The notes below the pieces were generated by a model. That model made no database searches and had not been told where the DNA came from. It saw only the letters and a list, made by a program, of their open reading frames with translations. Positions 1 to 10,174 of a stretch of DNA of 64,000 bases are shown one piece after another (the stretch's first letter is position 1; each line of letters begins with the position of its first letter). The stretch spans positions 49,437,214 through 49,501,213 of the forward strand of contig NC_030381.2 in the NCBI RefSeq assembly GCF_001625215.2, given 5' to 3'. Origin of the DNA: Daucus carota subsp. sativus (lineage: Eukaryota > Streptophyta > Magnoliopsida > Apiales > Apiaceae). Both the position numbers and the translations under genes were made by a program.

Positions 1-3000
1 ATCACCATTCCACCCAAGACGACGTGGAAGGCCCATTGCACTCTTCAGCGCCTGCAAGGCCCTAACTATAGAAAAAAGAGACATTACTGAACTATTCGTT
101 TTCTGTTCAAATTTTAACTACCACTTACTTCTATTGGAGCTTATGCAAAATAAGTATGATGAACTACCATATTTGTCTTGTTGTCCTAGTTAAAGGGTGC
201 ATGTGATTTTAAGCTGGTTACCCTAGACATGTTCGGAATCATTTAACTATCTTAACAATTTGGGTTCCAGTAGTCCTCCTACTTGTAACCAATACTGCCT
301 AAAAAAATCATATTCATAACAAAAAATTTGAAAATCATGTCAACCAATTTCCTATTTGAGAAGTTAAAATCAATAATAACTAGCAAAAAAAACCAACAGA
401 AGTACAAAACCACAAAGCCATAGTAAGAGAACACATTTAAATACACAATAGTTCAAAACAATCATCGAGAAAACAAAAAATTAAAAAAGGACAAGCTAAG
501 ACAACTCCGACAATGGATACATTTTTGTCGGTGGATGAACATTACATGTATAAGCCAACTTTCTCCCAAAACACCTTTGATCTTTCAATTGAACCTTTTT
601 TGTCAACACAAAATGTCAAATGGATATGGCATTTCAAACCAACATAATCATCTGGATTGCTTCTATGCATTAAGTTATATGTAAAATCTATTTTACTTAG
701 GTTTCTGTACTATGAATTATGAAAGCAACTTCATAAAATCTTTATTCCAGACTAACTGCCAGGTTAGTTAAAACAATATAACATAGATTAAATAGAGGAC
801 AAATATATATCAAAGATATAAACATAATGAAAAATTTGTTGAATGGAATTAAAAGGGTTAAGTTCTTTTGTTAAACAGAACAATAAAAATTCTTTTTTTT
901 TTGGTTGAATAGAACTTCAAAATAAAATCACATTTTTAATATACATGATTTCATAATCCATGATGCCAAACACAGATACTTAAGCTTAAGGAACAAAATT
1001 TATAAGTAAATAATGCAATTAGTAAATTGTACAAAATCTTTACCATCTCTCCCTTCCCGGTTTCTTAGTAATCTATATGCATGATATCATATCATGCAGG
1101 GGTGGGCCGAAGCCAACCCAACCCAACCCACACTCTCTAATTCGGTAAGCCTTTACCATCTCTGCTTCCTGGTTTCTTAGTAATCTATAATTCTATATGC
1201 ATGATATCATATTATGCAGGGGTGGGCCGAAGCCAACCCAACCCACACTCACTAATTCGGTAATTCTACACATTAAATGGTCAACCCTTAAATTAAGCAA
1301 AGTGGAACATAACTAAGTAGATGATATACCTTCTTCTAACATGGTCTTGGACTCAGCCAAGATGACCTCAAAGATTTCAATACCACTGATTATTGCATGA
1401 CTGCCTTTTGTCGGGCGTAAAATTATTCTCAAACTCCTTCCAACAACAGCAACGGTTGTGTTCAGTACAAGAGCGCTGTGAATGTCACCAGTCATGTTTA
1501 CAATGTCAACATCTTTAAATAATATATTGCCATTTATCTCAATATTAAAAATCCTCTGTCCTGATGACTTGATTGAAGGATCAATCTCAGCAAAGTGCAA
1601 CCAAATGGAGTAATTTCTGCCGGGATCCACATCCATTGTATATGATAAATCAGATTGATTTGTACTAACAATAGCAGTTTGATATAAAGCTTCTGGAAAG
1701 GAGTTGGGTGCATTTGAAGCTTGTTTGATGCTACTGTTGGTCGATATGGCACGATCAGAATGTTGACCAAAAGAACTAAAAGAATTCCAGAATCGATTAC
1801 CACCCCAGCGATCCCCATTTATGTCGGCATCGAATTTTGGTTTCTGAGCACCACAGCTCAGTCTTTTGCCAGTTCGTAACATTGTTACCCGGCCAAACTG
1901 CGGACCATAATTGTATGCTTTATTATCAACCTGAAGAATTTCAATTGCGAGTACAGCAGGATCTCCATGACCAGTGCTATGGAAGCATAGAGAAGCTGAG
2001 TAATCAGGAAGATATAAAAGAGCTTCAACAAAAGTCTGCTCGTCATCATGATTGCTCCAACCAGATGGCAAAGAATAGATTAGGGTTCCCTCAATAGACA
2101 CATCGAACAAAGGTTCGCTATCAAAACTGGGTTCTTTTACCAATCCAAAAAAGACTCTCACAAAATAGTGACCTTTGGGTACTTTGCTGATACTGTAGCA
2201 ATTTTCAGGACCCTCAGATAAGGGAAAATAGCGAAGTGTGGTAAGGGCTGGTGAAATGGAACTTGGGAGTGTTGCATTAGTATTTATTCCTCCTGTGTAT
2301 GCAATATCTTTATGCCATTTTGTATTCTTGGGGGGAATGTGGACATCGTCACGAGCTCCACAACTTATTCGCAAAGCATAGGGTCCTGCAGTGTGCAAAA
2401 AAAAGAAAAGGATTCTAAGATGGACTTTAAATAAGATAAGATATATCACTAAATAAGAGAATTTCCCAACTCACAGTATCACATTTTCTAATTAGAAAAA
2501 TTGAATGCGTCATTGTTGTAGCTGATATTGCATATAGAAGAATGACATTCTCCTTTAATAACTCTATGAATATCGTCAGTTAACTACTCTATTGTACAAT
2601 GAACAACGAAACTTCCGTCAACTGTTATATTCCAGTTGGCTGGAGGGAATAGTATCAGATAGGAACTCAAACAAACGCAAGCTATGGGTTTGTAATTTTC
2701 AAAGACAGCATCATTATAAATATATGGGTTCCTTTTCAGATGTAACAAATAATCAAACACAAGATAATTGATCTATTCCAATGCATCTCTACTACAGACA
2801 CAAAAATCGAATCCTCCTCTGAAACTACAACACCAGAATTTCACTCATAGCAAAATGTAGATAAATTAACTTTTTTAAAAAAGTGCTCCACTAATAATTG
2901 CAATGCAACACCAACAAAAATCCTAATCATCATCAAATTTCATAATTTATAAACCTCACCCCACCACTCAAAAAAGGTTCACAAATTCAGCAACCAATTA

Positions 3001-3175
3001 AGAGATTCATAATTCCTTAAACAGCTGCAGTGATTCAGGAAGCATTATAATCAACTTTTACAGGAAAACTAATCAACCACAACAAAAAAATTGCACAAAA
3101 CTAACCATGGTGTCTGCTAAATGAAGGTGGAATAGCTGAAAACAAAGCAAACAACAGCAAGAAGAGCCTGCACAT
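1..3175 (-). CDS. RLP4: Malectin-domain receptor-like protein (RLP4 type), 3' end beyond window
   Basis: Exon 1 is 3106-3175, exon 2 is 1330-2384 or 2385, and part of exon 3 is 1-65. All junctions are GT-AG and stay in frame. Exon 1 gives a hydrophobic signal peptide starting MCRLFLLLFALFSA. Exon 2 gives about 350 residues of malectin-like carbohydrate-binding fold, opening with YALRISCGA and carrying a second module around LSCGAQKPKFDADINGDRW. The 65 bases at the left edge encode VRALQALKSAMGLP, the usual lead into the leucine-rich repeats. The leucine-rich repeats, membrane segment and stop are outside the window. Known of the family: plasma-membrane receptor-like proteins without a kinase domain. 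The large intron (66-1329) holds a tandem repeat. Domain identity is firm; the RLP4 name rests on remembered similarity. Confidence 0.88.
1038..1265. repeat. Two-copy 113-bp tandem repeat inside RLP4 intron 2
   Basis: Two adjacent units begin with ctttaccatctct and end with ctaattcggtaa. Both contain the same palindromic stretch gatatcatat and the block ggggtgggccgaagccaac. Copy 1 runs to about 1150 and copy 2 follows directly. They differ by a few substitutions and small indels, so this is a fairly recent local duplication. It is intronic and not coding. Confidence 0.85.
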
Positions 3176-4110
3176 CTTCAAGATTCAAACAAAACCAAAC
3201 CAATCTCACTCCAGAGCTTCCATTTAAAACCCAACGGTCCAAACCAAACTAAACAACTTTCTTGATACAGAGAGAGAAAGAGAGAGAGGGTTTCTAGACA
3301 GAGGGTGTGAATGAAAAGCAGTAAAGCAACCACATTTCAGACAAGCATTCAATAATATATTTGGGTTTGGGAGAGAGTGGAGAGAGATTCGGGATGTGTG
3401 TCTGTAAATCTATCTAAGACATGTTAAATTCGATTATTTGCAAGTACAGTAAGTGGGTGTGTTTGAGTTTAGTCATATTTTGACCCGTGACACTGAAGCA
3501 TCTCTCACCACCCTTTATTCAATTTTATCGTTTATATGCTTGAATAGTGTTAATTATGTAGTGTTGTTAATCTTTAAAATAAAATAATAAAGCTTGTTGC
3601 ATGGGATGTGGACTTTTGAGCCTATTTAGCTTTACTTTTGGATAGTCTAATAATGGCCACATCATTTGGGCACCCTCTATTCCTATGCAAGTTGAGAAGA
3701 TCGTAGCAGTAGATTACAGATAATACTATAAAAGGAACCAAGTGCGCAACAATTACAAGCAAATTATGAAATGTTGTTCAGAATCGAGTCAACGAGCATG
3801 TATCCAAGATAGAGTATGGACCGTGGAGTAATCTATCCGCGACTCGTTTCTTTACTGTTTATTTAATTATTTGATATTTGATATTTGATATATGTTTTAG
3901 AATTTATATAAATTATAATTATAATTCTAATATAACTTCTAAATTTTCTCTTTCTATATATATTTTTTTTTGACTAATATGGCTTATAGCCTTACAAAGT
4001 GAGTATCTGTTCGAAGATATTCTCGGGGTGAGCCAGAGTCGAACCCATGACCTGGGACGACAGAGGATAAATATTTGACGGAACATAAAACTATTAGACA
4101 AAAATAACAT
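3176..4110. other. RLP4 5' leader and upstream DNA; possible SINE remnant
   Basis: On the minus strand this is the leader and promoter of the receptor gene, with an AG-rich tract at about 3268-3290. Between about 3960 and 4110 the minus strand carries ggttcgactctggc, close to the RNA polymerase III B-box consensus, and runs into an A-tract. That would suit the 3' part of a tRNA-derived SINE split by the neighbouring retrotransposon. No A-box was found, so the SINE reading is weak. Confidence 0.3.
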
Positions 4111-4115
4111 CTTAG

Positions 4116-4325
4116 TGTTACAAATACATTATTGATAAAACACCTTTGAGAGAGACTAATATATTATATTGAGAGATGGATAATTTACAAGCACCTAATA
4201 GAGCCTTTATATAGGCTATGTACAAGAGAGTTACAAGAAGGCAAAAAGCCAAAAGACACAAGTTATGGGAACTAGAAAGTCAAGGGACCATTTTCTAGAA
4301 AATTCTAGACATCCATATTACAACA
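4116..4325 (-). repeat. 3' LTR of the copia element
   Basis: This 210-bp terminal repeat has no visible difference from the copy at 9960-10169. On the minus strand it contains a TATA-like ctatataaaggc. It is preceded, in element sense, by the polypurine tract. Position next to the RNase H end of pol makes it the 3' LTR. Confidence 0.95.
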
Positions 4326-4439
4326 CTCCCCCTTGGATGTCTAATTTTCAATAATCGTGCCTCGTTAAAACCTTTCTAGGAAAAAACCCATTGGAAAAAA
4401 TCCTAGTGAAGGAAAAAGAGTACATCGATTTTGAAAATT

Positions 4440-7400
4440 TTATTTCAAGTCTTTAAGTCGACGCATGCCAATCTTATGTACCAATTTTTCAAAAACTGAT
4501 GGTGGTAGCGACTTCGTGAATAGATCTGCAAGGTTGTCACTTGAGCGTATCTGTTGGACTTCAATTTCTCCATTCTCTTGAAGGTCATGTGTGAAGAAAA
4601 ATTTGGGCGAGATATGTTTAGTATTATCGCCTTTGATATAACCTTTCTTTAGCTGCTCGATGCATGCTGCATTGTCTTCGAACATTACTGTTGGTGTCTT
4701 GTCATGATGCATGCCACATGACTCCCGAATATGCTGACATATTGATCTCAACCAGACACATTCTCGACTAGCTTCATGGATTGCAAGAATCTCTGCATGA
4801 TTAGAGGAAGTAGCAGCCAAAGATTGTTTTACAGATCGCCATGAGATGGCTGTATCCCCATAAGTGAACAAATAACCTGTCTGTGATCGAGCTTTATCTG
4901 GATCAGATAAATATCCTGCATCTGCATAACCTGTTAGCACTGCTTTGGATTTATTAGAATAAAATAAACCCATATCGGTTGTGCCTCGAAGGTACCGGAA
5001 AATATGTTTAACTCCATACCAATGCCTCCGAGTTGGGGCATTACTATGTCTTGCTAATAGATTCACAGAAAATGCTATATCTGGTCGTGTATTATTAGCA
5101 AGATACATAAGCGCGCCTATAGCACTGAGATAGGGTACTTCAGGACCGAGTATCTCTTCATTTTCCTCTTTTGGTCGGAACACGTCCTTTTTCTTATCAA
5201 GTGATCGAACAACCATTGGAGAGTTAAATGGATGTGATTTGTCCATGTAAAACCGTTTTAAGATCTTTTCTGTGTATGATGATTGATGCACAAAAATTCC
5301 ATTTGGAAGATGTTCAATTTGTAATCCAAGGCAAAGATTTGTTCTCCCAAGATCTTTCATTTCAAATTCTGCTTTTAAGTAATCAACTGTTTTCTGGAGC
5401 TCTTCAGGAGTTCCGATGATATTCAAATCATCAACATACACAGCCACTATAGAAAATGAAGATTCCGTTTTCTTTATAAAAATACAAGGACAAATAGGAT
5501 CATTCTTGTAATTTTCTTTTAGTAAATATTCGCTTAACCTCTTATACCACATTCGACCAGATTGCTTTAATCCATATATGGATCTTTGTAACTTAATAGA
5601 ATAAAGATCACGAGAGTATAATTTAGATGCTTCAGGTATTCGAAATCCTTCAGGAATCCTCATATAAATATCTTTCTCAAGGGAACCATACAAGTATGCT
5701 GTCACAACATCCATTAATCGCATTTCTAATTTTTCAATAACTGCCAAACTAATAAGATAACGAAAAGTTGTAGCATCCATTACAGGGGAATATGTTTCCT
5801 CATAGTCTATGCCTGGTCTTTGTAAAAATCCTTGAGCAACTAAACGTGCTTTATATCTAACAATTTCATTTTTATCGTTTCTTTTTCGCACAAATACCCA
5901 TTTATAGCCAACAGGTTTAGTCCCTTCAGGGGTGCGGACTACAGGTCCAAAAACTTCATGCTTATTAAGTGAGCTCAATTCTTTCTCAATTGCTTCTTTC
6001 CTTTTTGGCCAATCTTCCCTACGTCGACATTCTTCGACAGATTTTGGTTCAAGATCCTCGTCTTCCATCATTATATCAAGCGCTACATTATATGCAAAAT
6101 TTTCATCGACGACGATGTTATTTCGGTTCCATTTCTTTCCCGTGACAACATAATTTATTGAGATCTCTTCTATTTCAACATTTTTAGGTACCTGATCCTC
6201 TTCCGGGGTTTGGTTATTCATGTCACGGGTTTCTTCTTGAGTCTCCCCTTGAGATTTTATTTCATCTATTTGGGCATCATCATATTTTGCTCCTTTTCTT
6301 TTTCGAGGATTTTTATCTTTGGAACCAATTGGTCTACCTCGCTTCATGCGAGGTCTTGACTCATTTGCTTTGATAATTTGTCCTTCAGGAACTTCAATTT
6401 TTGCAGGAGCATTTGCAGCTGGTATGTGTGACTTGGTCACTCTATTGATATCATTGAATGCATCAGGCAATTGATTTGCTATGCCTTGTAAATGGATTAG
6501 TCTTTGAACTTCTAGTTCACATTGGTTTGTACGAGGATCAAAAGTGTTCAATGTTGATGCATTCCATGTAATTTCTTTCTCTAGCTGCTTATTTTCTCCC
6601 CCTGATTTTGGAAAAATTTTAGTCTCTCCCCCTAATTTTGGAAAAACATTTTCATCAAAATGACAGTCTGCAAATCTTGCAGTAAATAAATCACCTGTCA
6701 TCGGTTCAAGATATTTGATTATTGAGGGAGATTCATAACCAACATATATTCCCAACCTTCTTTGAGGACCCATCTTTGTGCGTTGTGGTGGGGCAATTGG
6801 GACGTATACCGCACACCCAAAAGTTCTAAGATGGGAAATATTAGGCTCTCTTCCGGAGGCCAGTTGCAAGGGAGAGTACTTGTGATAGCTTGTAGGTCTG
6901 ATGCGTACAAGTGTTGCTGCGTGTAAAATGGCATGCCCCCAAACTGTAACAGGGAGATTTGTTTTCATAATTAATGGTCTAGCAATCAATTGGAGTCTTT
7001 TAATAAATGATTCTGCAAGACCATTTTGTGTATGAACATGAGCTACAGGATGTTCAACACGTATTCCAATTGATGCACAAAACTCATTAAAAGCTTTTGA
7101 TGTGAATTCTCCGGCATTATCTAATCGAATTGATCCAATATTGTAATCCGGAAATTGTGCCCTCAATCGGATTATTTGCGCAAGTAATCTCGCAAACGCC
7201 AAGTTACGAGATGATAATAAGCACACATGTGACCATCTTGTTGATGCATCTATCAATACCATGAAATATTTAAATGGTCCACATGATGGGTGGATGGGCC
7301 CACATATATCACCCTGTATTCTCTCTAAAAATTTAGGAGATTCTGTTCCAATTTTTGCTAAGGAGGGTCTGATAATCAATTTTCCTTGAGAGCAAGCAGC

Positions 7401-7991
7401 ACAAGAGAATTCATTAGATTGAAAAATCTTCTGGTTTTTCAATGGATGCCCGTGTGAATTCTCAATAATTTTTCGCATCATAATTGATCCAGGATGCCCT
7501 AGCCGATCATGCCATATAACGAAGTTATTTTTGTCAGTAAACTTCTGGTTTACTGTGGCATTCACCTCAATATTTCGAATATGGGTATAGTATAATCCGG
7601 AAGAAAAGGCTGGCAATTCTTCTATAACACTTTTGCTACCCGAAGTGATACTTGTAATATAAAGAAATTCTTTATCCCCTTTATTCACTGTTTCAACGTG
7701 ATACCCATTTCTACGAATATCTTTAAAACTTAATAAATTTCTTTGTGACTTTGGGGAGAACAATGCATCATTTATAATAAATTTTGTTCCTTCGGGTAGT
7801 AATATAGTAGCTCTTCCGGAGCCTTCGACCAATTTTATACTCCCGGAAATTGTGCATACATTGCCTTCATATTTATTTAAAGAGGTGAAATATTTTTCAT
7901 TTTTAAGTATAGTGTGGGTCGTTGCGCTATCTACAAGACACATATCTTCCTCTTTTGTTATATGCCCAATGCGAGAATGTAAAATTTCCAT
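4440..7991 (-). CDS. pol: Copia Pol polyprotein: protease, integrase, reverse transcriptase, RNase H
   Basis: 1183 residues and uninterrupted. The protease active-site region is VDSATTHTI near residue 20. The integrase zinc-binding residues are H161 and H166 with C197 and C200. Its catalytic acids are D228, D291 and E327. A basic tail includes KRGRPIGSKD at 550-559. Reverse transcriptase follows, with YVDD at 852-855. RNase H begins around TGYADAGYLSD. All key residues are present, so the enzyme set looks functional. The first ATG lies after several in-frame stops that part it from gag, so the true mode of expression is unknown. Confidence 0.94.
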   Translation of the reverse strand: MEILHSRIGHITKEEDMCLVDSATTHTILKNEKYFTSLNKYEGNVCTISGSIKLVEGSGRATILLPEGTKFIINDALFSPKSQRNLLSFKDIRRNGYHVETVNKGDKEFLYITSITSGSKSVIEELPAFSSGLYYTHIRNIEVNATVNQKFTDKNNFVIWHDRLGHPGSIMMRKIIENSHGHPLKNQKIFQSNEFSCAACSQGKLIIRPSLAKIGTESPKFLERIQGDICGPIHPSCGPFKYFMVLIDASTRWSHVCLLSSRNLAFARLLAQIIRLRAQFPDYNIGSIRLDNAGEFTSKAFNEFCASIGIRVEHPVAHVHTQNGLAESFIKRLQLIARPLIMKTNLPVTVWGHAILHAATLVRIRPTSYHKYSPLQLASGREPNISHLRTFGCAVYVPIAPPQRTKMGPQRRLGIYVGYESPSIIKYLEPMTGDLFTARFADCHFDENVFPKLGGETKIFPKSGGENKQLEKEITWNASTLNTFDPRTNQCELEVQRLIHLQGIANQLPDAFNDINRVTKSHIPAANAPAKIEVPEGQIIKANESRPRMKRGRPIGSKDKNPRKRKGAKYDDAQIDEIKSQGETQEETRDMNNQTPEEDQVPKNVEIEEISINYVVTGKKWNRNNIVVDENFAYNVALDIMMEDEDLEPKSVEECRRREDWPKRKEAIEKELSSLNKHEVFGPVVRTPEGTKPVGYKWVFVRKRNDKNEIVRYKARLVAQGFLQRPGIDYEETYSPVMDATTFRYLISLAVIEKLEMRLMDVVTAYLYGSLEKDIYMRIPEGFRIPEASKLYSRDLYSIKLQRSIYGLKQSGRMWYKRLSEYLLKENYKNDPICPCIFIKKTESSFSIVAVYVDDLNIIGTPEELQKTVDYLKAEFEMKDLGRTNLCLGLQIEHLPNGIFVHQSSYTEKILKRFYMDKSHPFNSPMVVRSLDKKKDVFRPKEENEEILGPEVPYLSAIGALMYLANNTRPDIAFSVNLLARHSNAPTRRHWYGVKHIFRYLRGTTDMGLFYSNKSKAVLTGYADAGYLSDPDKARSQTGYLFTYGDTAISWRSVKQSLAATSSNHAEILAIHEASRECVWLRSICQHIRESCGMHHDKTPTVMFEDNAACIEQLKKGYIKGDNTKHISPKFFFTHDLQENGEIEVQQIRSSDNLADLFTKSLPPSVFEKLVHKIGMRRLKDLK

Positions 7992-8087
7992 ATTGCTTCA
8001 ATAACAGATAAATATATAATTAGTAAGGATAATCATGAAGAGATACAATCATATGCATGCGAATTTAAAATAAATCAAATAAGTACA

Positions 8088-9131
8088 TCAAGCATTCTGT
8101 TTATCATCTAGGGTAGTGGTGCCGTCAGGAGTCTCATAAAAATCAGCAGTATCCAAATAAGTCATTGCAAGGAGATTGTCTGCATGGTCGTTATTTTCGA
8201 AAACTAAATTTGTTTCAACATTCTTGCCTTTGTCCTTCAGGGACGCTCGATAAAGATCAACTAGGTGTTTTGGCGTACGACAGGTACGAGACCAATGACC
8301 TTTCATTCCACACCTATAGCATTCACTTTCAACAACCCTTTTTCCTTTATTAATATTTTTCTCCAACTTCGGGTTGGAATTAGATTTATCATTCTTGAAA
8401 ATAGGGTAATTTTGGATTTGAGATCCACGACCACGGGCTCCTTGTCCACGAGCAAAACCACGTCCACGTCGACCATTACCACCTCGTCCACGCCCGCCAC
8501 CTCGTCCACGCCCATAATTGTATGTTGCCGCATTCGCTTCAGGGAATGGGCGAGATCCAGTTGGGCGAGACTCATGATTCTTCATCAAAAGCTGATTATT
8601 TTGTTCAGCAACAAGAAGACAAGAAATCAAATCTGAATATTTTGTAAAACCTTTTTCACGATATTGTTGCTGAAGGAGTACATCTGAGGCATGAAAAGTT
8701 GAGAAAGTTTTTTCTAGCATATCCGCATCAGTAATATTTTCTCCGCATAATTTTAATTGAGAACTTATTTTAAAAAGTGCGGAGTTATATTCACTGACGG
8801 TTTTGAAATCTTGGAGCCTCAGATGCATCCAATCATAACGAGCTTTTGGAAGAATCACGGTCTTTTGATGATCATACTTATCCTTCAAATTTTTCCACAA
8901 TTCAAGTGGGTTTTTCACTGTCAAATATTCACTTTTAAGTGCTTCATGGAGATGGCGGCGAAGAAAGATCATAGCTTTTGCGCGGTTTGACTCAGTTTCT
9001 TGATTTTCTTCTTTAATTGTATTTCCGAGACCTTGTGCAGCCAAGTGAATTTCGATATCCAATATCCATGACAAGTAATTCTTTCCCGTAATATCAAGAG
9101 CCTCAAATTCAAGTTTTGTAAAGTTCGACAT
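8088..9131 (-). CDS. gag: Copia Gag polyprotein
   Basis: A 347-residue frame. The first 190 residues match the plant copia Gag type, with LELWKNLKDKYD near residue 76. Residues 205-240 form an Arg-Gly-rich RNA-binding stretch. Residues 271-284 are a CCHC zinc knuckle, CYRCGMKGHWSRTC. Gag builds the particle that packages element RNA. It ends in TGA at 8088-8090, and the downstream pol frame is in the same reading frame, so the two are separated by stop codons rather than a frameshift. Confidence 0.93.
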   Translation of the reverse strand: MSNFTKLEFEALDITGKNYLSWILDIEIHLAAQGLGNTIKEENQETESNRAKAMIFLRRHLHEALKSEYLTVKNPLELWKNLKDKYDHQKTVILPKARYDWMHLRLQDFKTVSEYNSALFKISSQLKLCGENITDADMLEKTFSTFHASDVLLQQQYREKGFTKYSDLISCLLVAEQNNQLLMKNHESRPTGSRPFPEANAATYNYGRGRGGGRGRGGNGRRGRGFARGQGARGRGSQIQNYPIFKNDKSNSNPKLEKNINKGKRVVESECYRCGMKGHWSRTCRTPKHLVDLYRASLKDKGKNVETNLVFENNDHADNLLAMTYLDTADFYETPDGTTTLDDKQNA

Positions 9132-9959
9132 TTTTCTAAACTCAAATTGTGAGAAGTTAGTAGAATATTTAAATTAAATCAAATCAAATAAAATATTCTC
9201 ATTAGAAAGCCAATATTTAAACTAGTAAACATATGAGGTACATACACACAAAATACCAAAAAAAAGGATACATAGACTGTTTAAAGAAAGCAGTTTACAC
9301 TCTAAAAATAAATAAATAATTGAAGTAGCACATAATATTCTGTTTAAATAAACCAAAAACAAATAATTTTTTTTCTTTACAGAAATAAAATTTGATTACG
9401 ACAAAACCATCTATGAATCACTTAACTGAGTTTTTTTTTTCTTTAAAAAAAATTATATCCCATATCGCTGACCACAAGTAACCACAAGAAAAAAAAATCA
9501 AACAGAATGCTACTATGCAAGTATTAAAACAAGTATTAATAATGGTACATATGAGAGCATGTTATAAATAAATCCATCAAAGCATGAAACCAACTTGATG
9601 ACTTGCATACAAGACCTCTGCTAAACCAAATAAGTAACACCACACTTGACGTCATTTCTATAAGCTACTAATCAGAGCTTTCATTATCAATCATAGTCAA
9701 TAACAAAAAGAAAAATGATAAGGTTTGCAATACGGACTATGTATCATGAACAATAAATGTAATACAGCTCTAAAATTACAGCAACTATTTGTACACCCAA
9801 TTACGGAGCATGCGAGGAGGATAAAACAAACATAAAATAAAAGTTTTTAAGTTGTACCTCTGATCTGGGTGGAAATGTATAGTAGATAATAGAAATAAAA
9901 TGATGGCGGCCTTGCTCGAAACTTGTTAAACACTTCGCTTCGCTTTCGTGCTGATAACG
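9132..9959 (-). other. Copia untranslated leader
   Basis: This is AT-rich non-coding sequence between the 5' LTR and the Gag start, on the element's minus strand. It would contain the primer-binding and packaging signals. No open frame of note was seen. Confidence 0.7.
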
Positions 9960-10169
9960 TGTTACAAATACATTATTGATAAAACACCTTTGAGAGAGAC
10001 TAATATATTATATTGAGAGATGGATAATTTACAAGCACCTAATAGAGCCTTTATATAGGCTATGTACAAGAGAGTTACAAGAAGGCAAAAAGCCAAAAGA
10101 CACAAGTTATGGGAACTAGAAAGTCAAGGGACCATTTTCTAGAAAATTCTAGACATCCATATTACAACA
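9960..10169 (-). repeat. 5' LTR of the copia element
   Basis: This copy is upstream of gag in element sense. The TATA-like ctatataaaggc would start the genomic transcript. The bases just inside it, read on the minus strand at 9959-9942, are cgttatcagcacgaaagc. This occupies the primer-binding position but is not the common plant copia sequence beginning tggtatcaga. Confidence 0.95.
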
Positions 10170-10174
10170 CTTAG

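Larger units (their letters stand above)
4111..10174 (-). mobile_element. Complete Ty1/copia LTR retrotransposon with target duplication
   Basis: The element lies on the minus strand between direct copies of cttag (4111-4115 and 10170-10174). LTRs of 210 bp begin TG and end CA on the plus strand and read identical base for base by eye. A purine tract (aagggggag on the minus strand, 4326-4334) abuts the 3' LTR. Order in element sense is LTR, leader, gag, pol with protease, integrase, reverse transcriptase and RNase H, then LTR. Integrase before reverse transcriptase defines copia. Open frames and identical LTRs indicate a young, possibly still mobile insertion. Confidence 0.97.

Noticed and set aside
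4020-4060. Possible tRNA gene from the ggttcgactc motif
   Set aside because: No cloverleaf or A-box in the right orientation; at best a SINE remnant.
8265-8636. Open frames on the plus strand and second minus frame of the retrotransposon
   Set aside because: Shadows of the Arg/Gly-rich part of gag.
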